Shown here in pieces: positions 15,990-27,155 of a DNA stretch of 64,000 nt. Position 1 is the first letter of the stretch; every line of letters starts with the position of its first letter. The translations under genes and the position numbers were made by a program. The notes under the pieces are model-generated. The model was not told the DNA's origin and made no database searches. It was given only the letters and a program-made list of their open reading frames with translations. The DNA lies in the NCBI RefSeq assembly GCF_000948415.1, contig NZ_JYII01000015.1, positions 107,510 through 171,509 on the forward strand, written 5' to 3'. Origin of the DNA: Thalassospira sp. HJ. Lineage in GTDB: Bacteria > Pseudomonadota > Alphaproteobacteria > Rhodospirillales > Thalassospiraceae.

Positions 15990-17369
15990 TTATTGCCCGT
16001 TCACACCAAGGCTTTTCAGCTTGCGATGCAATGCTGACCGTTCCATGCCGACAAAGCTGGCCGTTTTGGAGATATTTCCGCCAAAACGGTCGATCTGTGT
16101 CTGGAGATATTCTTTTTCAAACATCTCACGCGCTTCGCGGAGCGGCAATGCCATGATTTCACTGGTCTTGTCAAAACTTAGCGACGTCGGCACATCAGAA
16201 AACAGCTCTGACGGCAGCATTTTACCGCTGATCAGATCCACCTTGTCTTCATCATCCGGCGCCATGATCATCAATCTTTCGATCACATTCCGCAACTGGC
16301 GAACATTGCCCGGCCAGTCATAGGCATGCAGCGTCGCCATCGCCTCGGGCGAGAGCTTTCTTTTCGGAAGACCCGTCGCATCGGCATACCGATCAAGGAA
16401 CATCTCCGCCAAAACCGGAATATCGTCACGGCGTTGCTGCAGTGATGGCACTTCAAGCGGCACAACATTCAGACGGTAATACAGGTCCTGTCTGAATTTC
16501 TGTTCTTCGATCCGCTGTTCCAGATCACGCGCCGTCGTTGCGATCACACGCACATCCACATTGACCGGCACCGATCCACCAACGCGTTCAAAGGTCTGGT
16601 CCTGCAACACCCGGACAATTTTGCCCTGGGTTTCAAGGGGCATGTCGGCCACTTCATCGAGCAACAAGGTCCCGCCATGGGCCAGTTCAAGCACGCCGGT
16701 GCGTGCTTCGCGGTCCGCGGTTGCGACCGCACCAAAAAGCGACTCTTCCATAGTGTCAGGCGAAATATTCGCACAGTTTAGAACCACAAACGGCGCTTCG
16801 GCCCTTGCTGATTTCTGGTGAATAAGTCGCGCAACAACTTCCTTGCCCGACCCTGCCGGGCCATGGATCAGAATGCGGCTGCCGGTCCGCGCGACACGTT
16901 CGGCCGACTGGCGTAAGTTGTTCACAACCGATGATTTACCAATCAGTTCGGTGTCCCCACCCGCACGAAGCGTAAGCTCGCGGTTTTCGCGGCGCAGGCG
17001 CGCATCATCAATGGCGCGCTCGACCACCATCAAAAGACGGTCGGTGTTAAACGGCTTTTCGATGAAATCGTATGCGCCGATCCGCGATGCTTCGAGTGCG
17101 GTTTCGATATTGCCATGACCGGAAATCATCACCACCGGCACTTCGTTATGCTCGCGTTTGATCAGTTTAAGCGTCTCGATCCCGTCGTGATCGCTTTCAT
17201 CCATCCAGATATCAAGCACCACAAGGCTCGGTCGGCGGGCAGCGACTTCGGACAGCGCGCCCTGACTTGATCCCGCCTGACGGGTTGTATAGCCCTCGTC
17301 CTCGAGGATGCCGGAAATCAGTGCCCGGATATCTTCTTCATCGTCGACAATAAGAATGTCGTGCGCCAT
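15990..17369 (-). CDS. ntrX: Response regulator NtrX
   Basis: A 459-residue response regulator with a receiver domain (phospho-Asp in VVLDIWMDESDHDGIE), an AAA+ domain (Walker A HGPAGSGKEVVARLI, Walker B GTLLLDEVADMPLETQGK) and a C-terminal Fis-type helix (ISKTASFVGMERSALHRKLKSLGV). The GAFTGA loop needed to contact sigma54 is absent: the corresponding site reads ESLFGAVATADREARTG. This is usual for NtrX and suggests it controls sigma70 promoters. It pairs with NtrY, 47 bases upstream, in nitrogen, redox and cell-envelope control. Confidence 0.94.
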   Translation of the reverse strand: MAHDILIVDDEEDIRALISGILEDEGYTTRQAGSSQGALSEVAARRPSLVVLDIWMDESDHDGIETLKLIKREHNEVPVVMISGHGNIETALEASRIGAYDFIEKPFNTDRLLMVVERAIDDARLRRENRELTLRAGGDTELIGKSSVVNNLRQSAERVARTGSRILIHGPAGSGKEVVARLIHQKSARAEAPFVVLNCANISPDTMEESLFGAVATADREARTGVLELAHGGTLLLDEVADMPLETQGKIVRVLQDQTFERVGGSVPVNVDVRVIATTARDLEQRIEEQKFRQDLYYRLNVVPLEVPSLQQRRDDIPVLAEMFLDRYADATGLPKRKLSPEAMATLHAYDWPGNVRQLRNVIERLMIMAPDDEDKVDLISGKMLPSELFSDVPTSLSFDKTSEIMALPLREAREMFEKEYLQTQIDRFGGNISKTASFVGMERSALHRKLKSLGVNGQ

Positions 17370-17416
17370 GTCGTGACCAAATCAATCTTTTTCTTGTTGC
17401 GATTTTGACAATTAAA

Positions 17417-19693
17417 TCAATTGCCTGAGGAGTCTGCGTCCGGGTTGAGGTCCTCGTTTTCGACCTCAACAACCTTTGGGAAGGATAGCGTAATCGTCGC
17501 TCCGCTTTCAACGCCGTCAGAGAGTATAAGCTCTCCGCCATGGTCTTCCATGATTTTCTTTACGATGGCCAAACCAAGCCCGGTTCCCTTAGATCGGGTC
17601 GTGACATAGGGCTCGGTCAGGCGTTCACGATGCTCTGCTGGCAGGCCCTTGCCGTTATCCGAAACAGCAACGAAAACGCGCTGATTATCCGGCGACTCTG
17701 CCACCGAGATTTCGATCTTGCCTTTTGGCAGTTCGCCCTCTTCGGGTTTTTCACGTCCCTCGATGGCTTCCGCCGCGTTTTTAAGCGTGTTGGTCAGGCA
17801 TTGATTGACCTGATGCGCATCGCAGGAAATCTGCAAATCTTCGATACCACTGCGATCAAAATCATAGGTGATGTTGCTATGCGCCTGCTTTTGCAGGAAC
17901 ATGGCACTTTTCACCAGCTCACCAAGGTTCTCAAGCCGCATGGTCGGCGATGGCATCCGAGCAAAGCTGGAAAACTCGTCAACCATCCGCCCGATATCGG
18001 AAACCTGCCGGATGATCGTATCGGTACAGGTCGTAAAGACTTCCTGATCATCGGTGATCTGCTTGAGATAGCGACGCTTAAGGCGCTCTGCCGAAAGCTG
18101 GATCGGGGTTAGCGGGTTTTTAATTTCGTGCGCGATACGCCGCGCAACGTCCGCCCAAGCTGCCATACGCTGTGCGGTCTGCAGTTCGGTCACATCATCA
18201 AACGTCACGACATAGCCAAACACCGTGCCGTCATCGGCCCACTCGGCTGTCACCCGAGCCATCAGGGTCAGGTTGACACCATCGCGGCGGATTTCGATCT
18301 GGCGCGGTTTGCTGCGGTCGCCATCGCGACCAAAGTCCTCAAACAGCGGCAGGAATTCCGGGATAACTTCTGTCAGTTCCTGTGACAGATAATCTTCCAG
18401 ATCAACCCCCAGAAGGTCCGACGCACTTCGGTTGGGCAGATCAATCTTGCGTTCCGGATCAAGGCCAATCACGCCTGCGGTCACACCGCCCAGGATCGCC
18501 TCGGTAAAGCGACGTCGCTCGTCATTCAGTCGGTTGGCTGCGACCAGTTCATTGCGCTGGGTTTCAAGCTGTGCCGTCATGCGGTTAAACGCCCGACCAA
18601 GGGCTTCAAGCTCATCGCCCTGCCCGTCAAGCGGCACACGGAACGATAAATCCCCGTCGCGCACACGCTCAGCCCCGGTAATCAGCTCTGAAACCGGCTG
18701 CACCAAGCGCGTTGCGACCATAAGGCCCAGCGTCACGGCAGCCAGCAGTAGCACCACCGAAATCAGCACAAAGATCATGACAAACGTGATCACAATCCCC
18801 GAACGTTCGCCCTCAAGGCTTTCATAGGCATCAACCGCCCGACGCGCCTTGTCGATACGATCCAGCACGTTCGGGTCGACAAACCGCCCGACCAGCAGGA
18901 ATGCATCAATAAAGCTCGGGATCTTGGCAATCGCACGGATGCGGTTGTCACTCGATCCGATCATCAAAACGACGTCTTTCTGACGCGCTTCGTCAAAGAC
19001 TTCTGCCGGAACCGATGCCTGATTGGTGTCGTAGGAAAAGCTGTATTCGGATTGCGCGATGATCTGACCTGAACCATCAATCATCATGACTTCCGGCAAA
19101 CCGCGTGCGAGCGCCTGATCAGTCAGAAAGTTCGAAATACGGTCCGGACTGGTCGAGAAATTCACCCCGAAACGCTGCAAATCATTGGTCGTGGCCAAGG
19201 CATCCGCTCGGATCAGCTCCTGGTGTTCGCGCAGATAGGCATCGGCGATCACCATACTTTCTTCAACCGCAGTTCGAATGCGGTCACTAAACCAGCCCTG
19301 AATACCGAAATGCAGGAACAGTGCCGAGAAAATGGCAACCACGATCGCTGGCGTCACCGCCACCAGCGAGAACATCAGAACCATTCGGGTATGGAGCTTT
19401 GCACCTGCCACCCCGCGCCGACGTTCAACCCAGATCTGGACAAGCTTGCGCGCAACCAGCGTGGCCAGAAGCAACACCAGCACCAGATCAATGTTCAAAA
19501 GCAGCAGGATCAGACGCGGATCAGGCCGAAATGGCGCCGTCCCGGTCATGGCAAGATAGGTCGCGGTTACCGAAACAAGGGCCGCTGTAACCAGCCCGAA
19601 CGCAAACCTGCGTGACTGGCCCAGCCGCCCCAGAAACCGTACAAAGCCCGACCGCAAGAACCGGTTGGAGATCGAACGGTCGGTATTATTCAT
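17417..19693 (-). CDS. ntrY: Sensor histidine kinase NtrY
   Basis: A 758-residue membrane kinase. It has several N-terminal membrane helices, a periplasmic sensor region, a further helix ([21 protein letters not shown]), a HAMP domain ([20 protein letters not shown]), a PAS domain ([17 protein letters not shown]), the phospho-accepting histidine in [16 protein letters not shown], and an ATPase domain with N box, VSDNGKGLP and [12 protein letters not shown]. It phosphorylates NtrX. Its ATG overlaps the ntrC stop by 4 bases, so translation is coupled across ntrB-ntrC-ntrY. Confidence 0.95.
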   Translation of the reverse strand: MNNTDRSISNRFLRSGFVRFLGRLGQSRRFAFGLVTAALVSVTATYLAMTGTAPFRPDPRLILLLLNIDLVLVLLLATLVARKLVQIWVERRRGVAGAKLHTRMVLMFSLVAVTPAIVVAIFSALFLHFGIQGWFSDRIRTAVEESMVIADAYLREHQELIRADALATTNDLQRFGVNFSTSPDRISNFLTDQALARGLPEVMMIDGSGQIIAQSEYSFSYDTNQASVPAEVFDEARQKDVVLMIGSSDNRIRAIAKIPSFIDAFLLVGRFVDPNVLDRIDKARRAVDAYESLEGERSGIVITFVMIFVLISVVLLLAAVTLGLMVATRLVQPVSELITGAERVRDGDLSFRVPLDGQGDELEALGRAFNRMTAQLETQRNELVAANRLNDERRRFTEAILGGVTAGVIGLDPERKIDLPNRSASDLLGVDLEDYLSQELTEVIPEFLPLFEDFGRDGDRSKPRQIEIRRDGVNLTLMARVTAEWADDGTVFGYVVTFDDVTELQTAQRMAAWADVARRIAHEIKNPLTPIQLSAERLKRRYLKQITDDQEVFTTCTDTIIRQVSDIGRMVDEFSSFARMPSPTMRLENLGELVKSAMFLQKQAHSNITYDFDRSGIEDLQISCDAHQVNQCLTNTLKNAAEAIEGREKPEEGELPKGKIEISVAESPDNQRVFVAVSDNGKGLPAEHRERLTEPYVTTRSKGTGLGLAIVKKIMEDHGGELILSDGVESGATITLSFPKVVEVENEDLNPDADSSGN

Positions 19694-21138
19694 TTCGTGC
19701 CCCTGACGACTTCCAGTCCAAGATCACGGATCTTCTTGCGCAACGTATTGCGGTTAAGGCCCAGAACTTCTGCCGCCTTGACCTGATTACCCCGGGTCGC
19801 TTCAAGCGTCACGTTCAAAAGCGGTCGCTCCATTTCGCGCAGAATCCGGTCATAAAGACCGTTCGCCGGCAGATCATCATCATGCGCATCGAAATATTCG
19901 CGCACATGACGTTCGATGGATTCAGAAAGCGACTGCGGCTCGGCACTCGGTGCGGCTTCGCTGACATTGTTTTCGGAAAACTCGGTCTCGATGACATCAA
20001 CACCGATCACGTCATGCGAATAAAGCGCTGTCAGGCGACGCACCATGTTTTCAAGTTCGCGGATGTTGCCCGGCCAGCGATGCGCCTTCAAACGCGCCAT
20101 CGCCTCGTTCGACAGGGTCTTGCGCGGCAGGCCTTCTTCACTTGCCTGCATCAGGAAGTGATTGACCAGTTCCGGAATGTCTTCAAGCCGTTCGCGCAGC
20201 GACGGCAAACGGATCGGCACAACATTGAGGCGATAGAACAAATCTTCACGGAACGTGCCTTCGCGGATCAGTTTGCGCAGATCACGGTGCGTTGCGGCGA
20301 CAATGCGAACATTCACCCGGATCGGTGTCCGACCACCAACACGGGTATATTCGCCTTCCTGCAAAACACGCAGCAACCGCGTCTGGGCCTCAAGCGGCAT
20401 ATCGCCGATTTCATCCAAAAACAGCGTGCCGCCCTCGGCCTGCTCGAACCGGCCGACCTTGCGCTCGTTCGCACCGGTAAAGGCGCCCTTTTCATGACCG
20501 AAAAGCTCGCTTTCGATCAGCTCGCGCGGAATGGCCGCCATATTGATGGCAACAAACGGCCCATGGCGGCGTCCGCCATATTCATGCAGGGCGCGCGCGA
20601 CCAGTTCCTTACCCGTGCCGCTTTCACCGGTAACCATGACGGTCAGGTCGGTGTTCATCAGGCGTGCGAGCGCACGATAAATTTCCTGCATTGCCGGTGA
20701 CCGGCCAATCAGAGGCAAGCGATCATCGCCCTCTTCATCCTCGTCCTTGCCGGCCTGGCTTTCCTGCGGCGTTTCAAGCGCGCGATCAACAATCCCCATC
20801 AACTCATTGAGATCAAATGGTTTTGGAAGATATTCAAACGCACCACGCTGGGCCGCTTTGACTGCGGTCATCAGGGTGTTCTGGGCACTCATCACGATCA
20901 CGCGCAGGTCCGGGCGCAGCTTGCGAATGCGCGGCACCATGTCCAGCCCGTTCTCGTCAGGCATCATGACGTCAGTAATCACCAGATCACCGTCCCCGTC
21001 GGCGATCCAATCCCACAGCGTGCGGCCATGGCCGGTGCTGCGGACTTCATGCCCCTGACGCGACAATGCCTGCGTCAGAACAGTGCGAATGGCCCGATCA
21101 TCGTCGGCAACCAGAATTCTCGCAGGGCTGGTACTCAT
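19690..21138 (-). CDS. ntrC: Nitrogen regulator NtrC
   Basis: A 482-residue sigma54 activator. The receiver has phospho-Asp in [13 protein letters not shown], the AAA+ domain has [14 protein letters not shown], an intact GAFTGA loop ([12 protein letters not shown]) and Walker [14 protein letters not shown], and the C-terminus has a Fis helix ([26 protein letters not shown]). Phosphorylated by NtrB under nitrogen limitation, it activates glnA-type promoters. The start overlaps the ntrB stop by 4 bases (ATGA), and the stop overlaps ntrY the same way. Confidence 0.97.
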   Translation of the reverse strand: MSTSPARILVADDDRAIRTVLTQALSRQGHEVRSTGHGRTLWDWIADGDGDLVITDVMMPDENGLDMVPRIRKLRPDLRVIVMSAQNTLMTAVKAAQRGAFEYLPKPFDLNELMGIVDRALETPQESQAGKDEDEEGDDRLPLIGRSPAMQEIYRALARLMNTDLTVMVTGESGTGKELVARALHEYGGRRHGPFVAINMAAIPRELIESELFGHEKGAFTGANERKVGRFEQAEGGTLFLDEIGDMPLEAQTRLLRVLQEGEYTRVGGRTPIRVNVRIVAATHRDLRKLIREGTFREDLFYRLNVVPIRLPSLRERLEDIPELVNHFLMQASEEGLPRKTLSNEAMARLKAHRWPGNIRELENMVRRLTALYSHDVIGVDVIETEFSENNVSEAAPSAEPQSLSESIERHVREYFDAHDDDLPANGLYDRILREMERPLLNVTLEATRGNQVKAAEVLGLNRNTLRKKIRDLGLEVVRGTK

Positions 21139-22280
21139 GCGGTTTCTTCCCTGTTTTTGATTATGATCGGGTCAGATGCCCCTTCGGCCAGTGCCCGATT
21201 GTAAATCGGCAGCATGATTTGAAACTCTGCACCTCCCCCAGGCACATCTTTCACTTCAATCACACCACCATGGTCATTGATAATTTTCGCTACCAGCGCA
21301 AGGCCAAGCCCCGAACCGGTAGGCTTTGTCGTGACAAACGGATCAAACAGGCTTTCACGCATGTCTGGCGGAATGCCCGGCCCATTGTCACGTACCGATA
21401 CCACCAGCGGCAGATGAACGCGTGCGTCACCGCCAGCAACCGCCAAGCGGATGCCATGCTGATAGCGTGTCGAAATGGTAATTTTCCCATCCTTGGGATC
21501 AACCGCCTCGCCGGCATTCTTGATCAGATTCAGAAATACCTGAACAAGCTGGTCACGATTGCCAAACACCGGCGGCAAGGACGGATCGTAGATCTCTTCG
21601 AATGTCAGGTTCTTGCCAAACCCGTTCTCCGCCAGACGGCGGACATGCTCAAGAACCGTGTGGATGTTGACCGCACCGCGCTCCAGCGGCTTGTCGGAAA
21701 AGATTTCCATGCGGTCGACAAGCTCGACAATCCGGTCAGCCTCATCACAGATCAGGCGAGTCAGAACACGGTCATCTTCATTGCTGGTCTGTTCCAGCAA
21801 CTGCGCGGCACCGCGAATACCCGAAAGCGGGTTTTTGATTTCATGGGCCAGAATGGCCGCCATTGCACTGACCGAACGTGCCGAATTTCGGCTAAGCAAC
21901 TGGTTATCGATCTTTTGCGCAATTGATCGCGGTTCAAAGGTCAGAACGGCACAATCACTTTCATCAGGCATGGACCCCACGGTCAGATTGACCGTGTGCT
22001 TGCCGATCTTGGGACTTTCGATCAGCAGATTGTGGTCGGCCACCAGCGTGGCTTCATCAATCGCCTGCTTGATCAGGGAAAAGACAGGGCTGTCTGACGG
22101 GATAAAATCCGTAAGATCGCTGCGGCACAGCACGCTTGCGCTGGTGTTAAACAGCTGTTCGGTCGCCTGATTGACAAACTTGATCTTGCCATCCCGGTTG
22201 GCGACAACGACCGCGCTCGCAATCGCGTTGAGAACGCCCGTCGGGTCGACCCCGTTGCCTTTTCCAAATCCCAGTCTCAT
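21135..22280 (-). CDS. ntrB: Nitrogen sensor kinase NtrB
   Basis: A 381-residue soluble histidine kinase with an N-terminal PAS domain ([28 protein letters not shown]), the H box [23 protein letters not shown], an N box ([16 protein letters not shown]) and ATP-lid motifs VRDNGPGIP and [12 protein letters not shown]. Controlled by PII protein, it phosphorylates or dephosphorylates NtrC. The ATG at 22280 has GGGAAG upstream. A 56-base gap separates it from dusB, the usual upstream partner (formerly nifR3). Confidence 0.96.
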   Translation of the reverse strand: MRLGFGKGNGVDPTGVLNAIASAVVVANRDGKIKFVNQATEQLFNTSASVLCRSDLTDFIPSDSPVFSLIKQAIDEATLVADHNLLIESPKIGKHTVNLTVGSMPDESDCAVLTFEPRSIAQKIDNQLLSRNSARSVSAMAAILAHEIKNPLSGIRGAAQLLEQTSNEDDRVLTRLICDEADRIVELVDRMEIFSDKPLERGAVNIHTVLEHVRRLAENGFGKNLTFEEIYDPSLPPVFGNRDQLVQVFLNLIKNAGEAVDPKDGKITISTRYQHGIRLAVAGGDARVHLPLVVSVRDNGPGIPPDMRESLFDPFVTTKPTGSGLGLALVAKIINDHGGVIEVKDVPGGGAEFQIMLPIYNRALAEGASDPIIIKNREETA

Positions 22281-22336
22281 GCAATTCTTCCCCGACGACT
22301 GTTTTTGATGGTCGCCATATTATTGTTATGAAGTGA

Positions 22337-23347
22337 TCAGGCTGCTTCCTGATCCAGTTTGATTTCGTTTTCGATCAGCGGTTCGTAAAACGCGCGGATT
22401 TGCGCTTTCACTTCAGCCGGATTATCCAACACATTGACAACACGACGAAATTCCGTCGCATTGCGCAAGCTGTTGCAATACCACGCAAGATGCTTGCGCG
22501 CGATGCGCACACCCTGACGGCCATGATGATCAATCATCGCGTCATAGTGGCGCAGGATGGTTTGAAGCTGAGTTTCAAGGCTTGGCGCGGCAAGCTTTTG
22601 TCCAGTCTTGAGGTAATGCGAAACTTGCGCAAGGAACCATGGACGCCCCTGCGCGCCCCGGCCAATCATCACGCCATCTGCACCGGATCGATCAAGAAGC
22701 TCCTTGGCGTCTTCTTCGTTGTTCACATCGCCATTGCCCAAAACCGGGATGGAGACAGCATCCTTGACCAGTGCAATCGCATCCCAGTCTGCATCCCCCT
22801 TATAAAACTGGCAACGGGTGCGCCCGTGAATGGTCAGCATCGCAATACCAAGGTCCTCGGCGATACGCGCCAAAGCCGGGGCATTGCGGTTATCATCGTC
22901 CCAGCCCAGACGCATTTTAAGCGTCACCGGAACGGATACCGCATCAACCGTCGCCTTGATGATTTCTGCCGCAAGCTTTTCATCGCGCATCAGCGCCGAA
23001 CCGGCATAGCCCTTGGTCACCTTTTTGGCCGGGCACCCCATATTGATATCGATGATCATGGCCCCGCGGGCCTCGTTCATCTTTGCGGCCTCGGCCATCT
23101 CTTCGGGTTCGGTACCGGCAAGCTGGACCGAAAGCGGTGTTTCGGCGGCGCAATCGCCATGCATTTTCCGGACTTCCTTTTCATGCCGCTGGATGCGGGT
23201 CATGGCGTCCGACGCAATCATTTCGGACACAACAAGATGGCCGCCAAACTGGCGGACCTGTTGCCGAAACGGAAGGTCAGTCACACCTGACATCGGTGCC
23301 AGCACAACATTCTCTGGCACATGTACAGAACCGATCTGCAATGACAT
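22337..23347 (-). CDS. dusB: tRNA-dihydrouridine synthase DusB
   Basis: A 336-residue flavin enzyme that reduces uridine to dihydrouridine in tRNA D-loops. The family motifs are LAPMSGVTDLPFR at the N-terminus, DINMGCPAKKVTKGYAGSALM with the active-site cysteine, VTLKMRLGWDD, TIHGRTRCQFYKG and IPVLGNGDV. It is the historical nifR3, first gene of the nifR3-ntrB-ntrC operon in alphaproteobacteria. A 258-base region upstream (23348-23605) presumably carries the operon promoter; I could not fix a -35/-10 pair there. Confidence 0.95.
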   Translation of the reverse strand: MSLQIGSVHVPENVVLAPMSGVTDLPFRQQVRQFGGHLVVSEMIASDAMTRIQRHEKEVRKMHGDCAAETPLSVQLAGTEPEEMAEAAKMNEARGAMIIDINMGCPAKKVTKGYAGSALMRDEKLAAEIIKATVDAVSVPVTLKMRLGWDDDNRNAPALARIAEDLGIAMLTIHGRTRCQFYKGDADWDAIALVKDAVSIPVLGNGDVNNEEDAKELLDRSGADGVMIGRGAQGRPWFLAQVSHYLKTGQKLAAPSLETQLQTILRHYDAMIDHHGRQGVRIARKHLAWYCNSLRNATEFRRVVNVLDNPAEVKAQIRAFYEPLIENEIKLDQEAA

Positions 23348-23605
23348 GAAGGAATTCCAATTGCCTAAAACTTGGGCAGATTAATAAAACTGGCAACGAC
23401 ATGCAACAACTCTCGCCGCATTGGCGCAAATATCATGCCCCGATGACGGTTAATTCGCAGAAAAACTGCAGAAATTTCGAAGAGTCTCGATGAATGAACG
23501 GCTCACAAACCGGCGCAAAAAGCCAATCAATGACTAGCAATTATGCATGCGTCGGCGAAATGATCGTAAAAATTGGGCATATTAGGTGCAGATAAGCCAA
23601 AAGGC

Positions 23606-24412
23606 CTATCCGATGATGTAGCCCGTCACCAACCGAACCCCCGGGAATGCCAGGGTCAGCAACAGCCAAGCCCCCAGCACGAACCGCACAGCCATACGCC
23701 CGCGCAGGTTGGAGCGTTCATGGATAATGATCAGGATGCAAATGGTGACAAAGCCAAGCAATGTCAGCAGCATCTTGTGATCAATTTCCCAAAGACTGCG
23801 GCCCTCGACATAGCGCAGCGCGAAACCGGAAATAATCCCGATCACCAGCACCCATGCCGACCATTTCAAAAAGCCAACCAACATGTATTCACTGTCACGA
23901 AGGGGCGGCAGACGGCGGCTCCAACGGGTCGGCTTGCGTTTTTTAAGGGCATATTCCTGAACGACATAGGCCATAGCGGCAATTGCCGCCAAAGTCACCA
24001 AGGCATAGGTGATCAGGGAACTGCCAATATGGGCCCAAAGCCAACCGGAATAGAGCGCCGGGCCATTGACCACTTCGGGGTCATGATCGCCAAACACACG
24101 GAAGATGGCGGCAAGCACTGCAAACAAAAGCAGATAGCCGCCAATATAGCCCGCCAGTCGCCAGACCTGATGCGGGCCCTTGCACATGACCAGACCGCCA
24201 AAGATCATGATCACGGTCAGTTCCGACCAATGCAGGGCTGCGGCAAATCCGCGTGACTGGACTTCCTCGCCGGTTACGCCAAGCAAAAACATCGTTCCAA
24301 CTGCCGCCAGACAAATCGATGCATAAAGCCATACATCCCGACGCGGTTCGGTACGCATGATCTGCCCGGTCAGGGGCAATAGTGCAAGGATATGAATATA
24401 GGCAGCGAGCAT
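23606..24412 (-). CDS. CcsA/YpjD-like cytochrome c assembly membrane protein
   Basis: A 268-residue inner-membrane protein with about eight hydrophobic helices and little else. The segment [39 protein letters not shown], taken as a whole, resembles the CcsA/CcmC core in which a histidine helps handle haem, and a late DHKMLLTL segment matches the family too. Such YpjD-type proteins are widespread and their exact role is not settled. The ATG at 24412 is preferred; upstream in-frame codons read into the ispDF control region. It is divergent from ispDF across 122 bases. Confidence 0.65.
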   Translation of the reverse strand: MLAAYIHILALLPLTGQIMRTEPRRDVWLYASICLAAVGTMFLLGVTGEEVQSRGFAAALHWSELTVIMIFGGLVMCKGPHQVWRLAGYIGGYLLLFAVLAAIFRVFGDHDPEVVNGPALYSGWLWAHIGSSLITYALVTLAAIAAMAYVVQEYALKKRKPTRWSRRLPPLRDSEYMLVGFLKWSAWVLVIGIISGFALRYVEGRSLWEIDHKMLLTLLGFVTICILIIIHERSNLRGRMAVRFVLGAWLLLTLAFPGVRLVTGYIIG

Positions 24413-24534
24413 CTTGGAACCCGTTTCTGTCTTCCGGATCAGGCTTGATCCCGATATTGCATTTGCCGACTTGGCAAATCCGTCACAGAAAGATAGCCTG
24501 CGGCGCACTTCAGACAAGCCATGGCATTACGTTT

Positions 24535-25734
24535 ATGACCCAAAAAACCGGCGTTGTCATCGTTGCTGCCGGCAGCGGTAGCAGATTTGGCGACCCAATA
24601 CCAAAACAATATCACATGCTTGGCGGCAAAAGCATCCTTGCCCATTGCATCGAATGCTTTGCACGACATACCGACCCTGCCCTTATTCAGGTGGTCTATA
24701 ACCCGGCCCATCAGGACTGGTATTGCGCCGCAACCACGTCCCTGTATGATGCCACATCACTCCCGGCACCGGTGGCAGGTGGTGAAACCCGTCAGCAATC
24801 GGTTCTGAACGGTTTGCGCGCACTCGTCGCAAAGGCGCCTGATCGTGTACTGATCCATGATGCGGCCCGTCCGGGCATTTCCGATGACGTGATCGAACGT
24901 GTCATGGCAGCCCTTGAAACGCATCGTGGCGCCATCCCGACCCTGCCCGTTGCCGACACCATCAAGCAAACCGATGTGGATGGAGTGATCACGCAAACCA
25001 TTCCGCGAGAGAGTCTTCAACGGGCGCAAACGCCGCAAGGATTTGACTTCAAGACCATCCTTGATGCGCACCAGAAATTCGAAGGCCAGGAATTTACTGA
25101 TGATGCCGCCCTGCTTGAGGCCATCGGACTTGATGTGATGTGCGTGGCGGGTACCACCAACAACGACAAGATCACCCATCGTGATGACTTCGGCCGCGCG
25201 CAAAGCTGGGCGGACAGCACAAACAAGGAAACAGCGCAGATGTCGCAAGAAGAATACCGGGCTGGCACCGGATTTGATGTTCACCGCTTCGCCCCCGGCG
25301 ATCATTGCATCCTGTGTGGCGTCAAGGTCCCGCATACCGCCCGTCTGGAAGGTCATTCTGACGCCGATGTCGGCCTGCACACCCTGACCGATGCCATTCT
25401 GGGCGCGATTGGCGCTGGCGATATTGGCCAGCATTTCCCGCCAAGCGACATGCAGTGGAAAGGTGCCGCATCGGACATCTTCCTTAAACACGCGGCTGAT
25501 CTGGTGCGCGAACGTGGCGGTCGAATCGTGAATGTCGACGTCACACTGATTTGCGAGCGCCCCAAAATCGGCCCGCACACGCCTGAAATGCGTGAAAAAG
25601 TGGCGGAAATCCTTGGGATTGATGTTGATCGCGTCAATGTCAAAGCCACCACGACCGAAAGGCTTGGCTTTACCGGCCGCGAAGAAGGCATTGCCGCACA
25701 GGCTGCCGTCAGCGTCGCCCTGCCGATCAGCTGA
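24535..25734 (+). CDS. ispDF: Bifunctional IspDF of isoprenoid synthesis
   Basis: A 399-residue fusion. The N-terminal IspD half (CTP:MEP cytidylyltransferase) has [31 protein letters not shown] and TPQGFDF. The C-terminal IspF half (MECDP synthase) has [14 protein letters not shown] with the metal ligands Asp and His, [21 protein letters not shown], and [19 protein letters not shown]. Both act in the MEP pathway but not in consecutive steps. The fusion is common in alphaproteobacteria. The ATG at 24535 begins the IspD fold directly; the open frame upstream is not supported. Confidence 0.96.
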   Translation: MTQKTGVVIVAAGSGSRFGDPIPKQYHMLGGKSILAHCIECFARHTDPALIQVVYNPAHQDWYCAATTSLYDATSLPAPVAGGETRQQSVLNGLRALVAKAPDRVLIHDAARPGISDDVIERVMAALETHRGAIPTLPVADTIKQTDVDGVITQTIPRESLQRAQTPQGFDFKTILDAHQKFEGQEFTDDAALLEAIGLDVMCVAGTTNNDKITHRDDFGRAQSWADSTNKETAQMSQEEYRAGTGFDVHRFAPGDHCILCGVKVPHTARLEGHSDADVGLHTLTDAILGAIGAGDIGQHFPPSDMQWKGAASDIFLKHAADLVRERGGRIVNVDVTLICERPKIGPHTPEMREKVAEILGIDVDRVNVKATTTERLGFTGREEGIAAQAAVSVALPIS

Positions 25735-25756
25735 TCACACGCGACCACCAACAAAC

Positions 25757-25785
25757 AAAGGGCAGGATTTCGATCCTGCCCTTTT
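25757..25785. terminator. Bidirectional terminator between ispDF and yciB
   Basis: AAAGGGCAGGAT (25757-25768) pairs perfectly with ATCCTGCCCTTT (25773-25784) across a 4-base loop, with T and A runs on the two sides. It lies between two convergent genes and can serve both. Confidence 0.9.
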
Positions 25786-25817
25786 GCATATCAACGCGAT
25801 GTGCTTGCGCCTGAAAC

Positions 25818-26381
25818 TTAGGACGCCGCCTCGCCGCCCTCTTCTTCGGGCAACTGATGCTTCATCAGGACCGGCACCTGTGCCATGCCAAACACCATGG
25901 TGATCGGCATGATGCCCCAGACCTTGAAGGCGACCCAGGTATCGGTCGAGAAGTTGCGCCAGACGATTTCGTTGACCACGGCCAGAAACACAAAGAAGAA
26001 CGCCCAGCGCCAGGTCAGGATACGCCAGCCTTCATCGGTTGCCTTGAAAGCGCTTTCCAGAACCAGTTTCAGGAACAATTTTCGTGCGGCAAGACCACCA
26101 AACAGAATGCTGGCAAACAGAAGGTTCACAATCGTCGGCTTGATCTTGATGAACAGCTCATCGTCGAGATAAAGCGTCAAACCGCCAAACACGATGACAA
26201 ATGCCCCGCCAATCAACGGCATGACCGGAATGGTGCGCGCCAGCGCATAAGATGTTGCAAGGGCAACAACCGTCGCGACAACGAAAACCGCCGTCGCCGT
26301 CATCAGGTTGGTGGTGGCATTGACCGCAAAGAACAGGATCAACGGCCCCATCTCCATGGCCATTTTGGTAAGCTGATTCAT
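25818..26381 (-). CDS. yciB: Inner-membrane septation protein YciB (IspZ family)
   Basis: A 187-residue protein with five or six membrane helices, matching the YciB/septation protein A family: MGPLILFFAVNAT at the start, FGGLTLYLDDELFIKIKPTIVN in the middle and WAFFFVFLAVVNEIVWRNFSTDTWVAFKV (as a whole) near the end. The family affects envelope integrity and cell division in enterobacteria and Shigella; the mechanism is unknown. The C-terminus is acidic (EEEGGEAAS). It is 63 bases downstream of cutA on the same strand. Confidence 0.88.
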   Translation of the reverse strand: MNQLTKMAMEMGPLILFFAVNATTNLMTATAVFVVATVVALATSYALARTIPVMPLIGGAFVIVFGGLTLYLDDELFIKIKPTIVNLLFASILFGGLAARKLFLKLVLESAFKATDEGWRILTWRWAFFFVFLAVVNEIVWRNFSTDTWVAFKVWGIMPITMVFGMAQVPVLMKHQLPEEEGGEAAS

Positions 26382-26444
26382 TAACTCGTATCATCCAAGG
26401 ACTAAAATTTGCGCCATCCTAGGGGGCATGCCCGCCAGATGCAA

Positions 26445-26801
26445 TCACATCAGCCGTGATCTTGATCCCAACTGGGTTTGCAGCCACGACACATAATCAT
26501 GATTGCCCCGCCCCAAAGGCAGTTCAAGGATGCAGGGAACTTCATAAGGATGGTGATCCTCAATCCATTGCGCCAGTTCCACAGCAGTTGTTTTGGATGT
26601 TTTGAGGATCACAACAACTTCGCTCTCTTCCTCGACATCGCCATCCCATTCATAAATCGCCGTCATATGCGGCAAGACATTCGCACACGCCGCCAGTTTT
26701 TCACGGATCGCCCCACCGGCAATCACGCGTGCAATATCCATGTCCGGCACCGTGACATACAGAAATGACATCTCGCTTGGTTGGAACTCTTCTGGCGTCA
26801 T
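26445..26801 (-). CDS. cutA: Divalent cation tolerance protein CutA
   Basis: A 118-residue CutA1 protein, a PII-like trimer linked to copper and divalent-metal tolerance. The family pattern is visible: FLYVTVPDMDIARVIAGGAIREKLAACANVLP, taken as a whole, then SEVVVILKTSKTT and HPYEVPCILELPLGRGNHDYVSWL. Length and order are normal. An internal ATG 10 residues in (MSFLYVTV) is an alternative start. It precedes yciB. Confidence 0.9.
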   Translation of the reverse strand: MTPEEFQPSEMSFLYVTVPDMDIARVIAGGAIREKLAACANVLPHMTAIYEWDGDVEEESEVVVILKTSKTTAVELAQWIEDHHPYEVPCILELPLGRGNHDYVSWLQTQLGSRSRLM

Positions 26802-26839
26802 TGCGATTGCTCCATGGTTGAATATGCGTCACACTGATA

Positions 26840-27102
26840 GGGTCAGGGCCTACTAATTTGATTGGACTGGCAGACGTTGTATTTGTGAAATCCAAGGAAA
26901 AGCCCGCCGGGCGGGTTGGCATCCCGGCCAAGTGGTTTGACGCCGGAGTTTGCAAATACAACGTCTGTCCTTCGGATTAAACGGATTTGCACGGGCTACT
27001 TTATCGCAAAACCTTGAAAGATATTTATCTTCCGGCGGTTTAGCTCTGCGTACCCGCACAAATCTGTTTAACCAGTCGAACCAAATTAGTAGGTCCTGAC
27101 CC
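26840..27102. mobile_element. MITE-like element with nested inverted repeats and TA flanks
   Basis: A 263-base segment without a convincing gene. The outer arms, 26840-26870 and 27072-27102 (31 bases), are inverted repeats with 3 mismatches, and each end is flanked by TA (26838-26839 and 27103-27104). Inside, a second perfect inverted repeat of 15 bases pairs 26871-26885 with 26953-26967, and a GC palindrome (CCCGCCGGGCGGG) lies near 26903-26915. Terminal repeats with a TA duplication are typical of small non-autonomous elements mobilised by a DDE transposase (IS630- or IS5-group). No transposase is within it. A short minus-strand frame crosses the left end but is not supported. Confidence 0.75.
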
Positions 27103-27155
27103 TAACATCTGATGTTTGTATCACCAATCATATCATAACGGTGCGGGGAGTACCG

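Noticed and set aside
26701..26961. Minus-strand frame entering the MITE-like element from cutA
   Set aside because: It overlaps the cutA start and the terminal inverted repeat; no ribosome site and no family features. More likely chance coding in a repeat.
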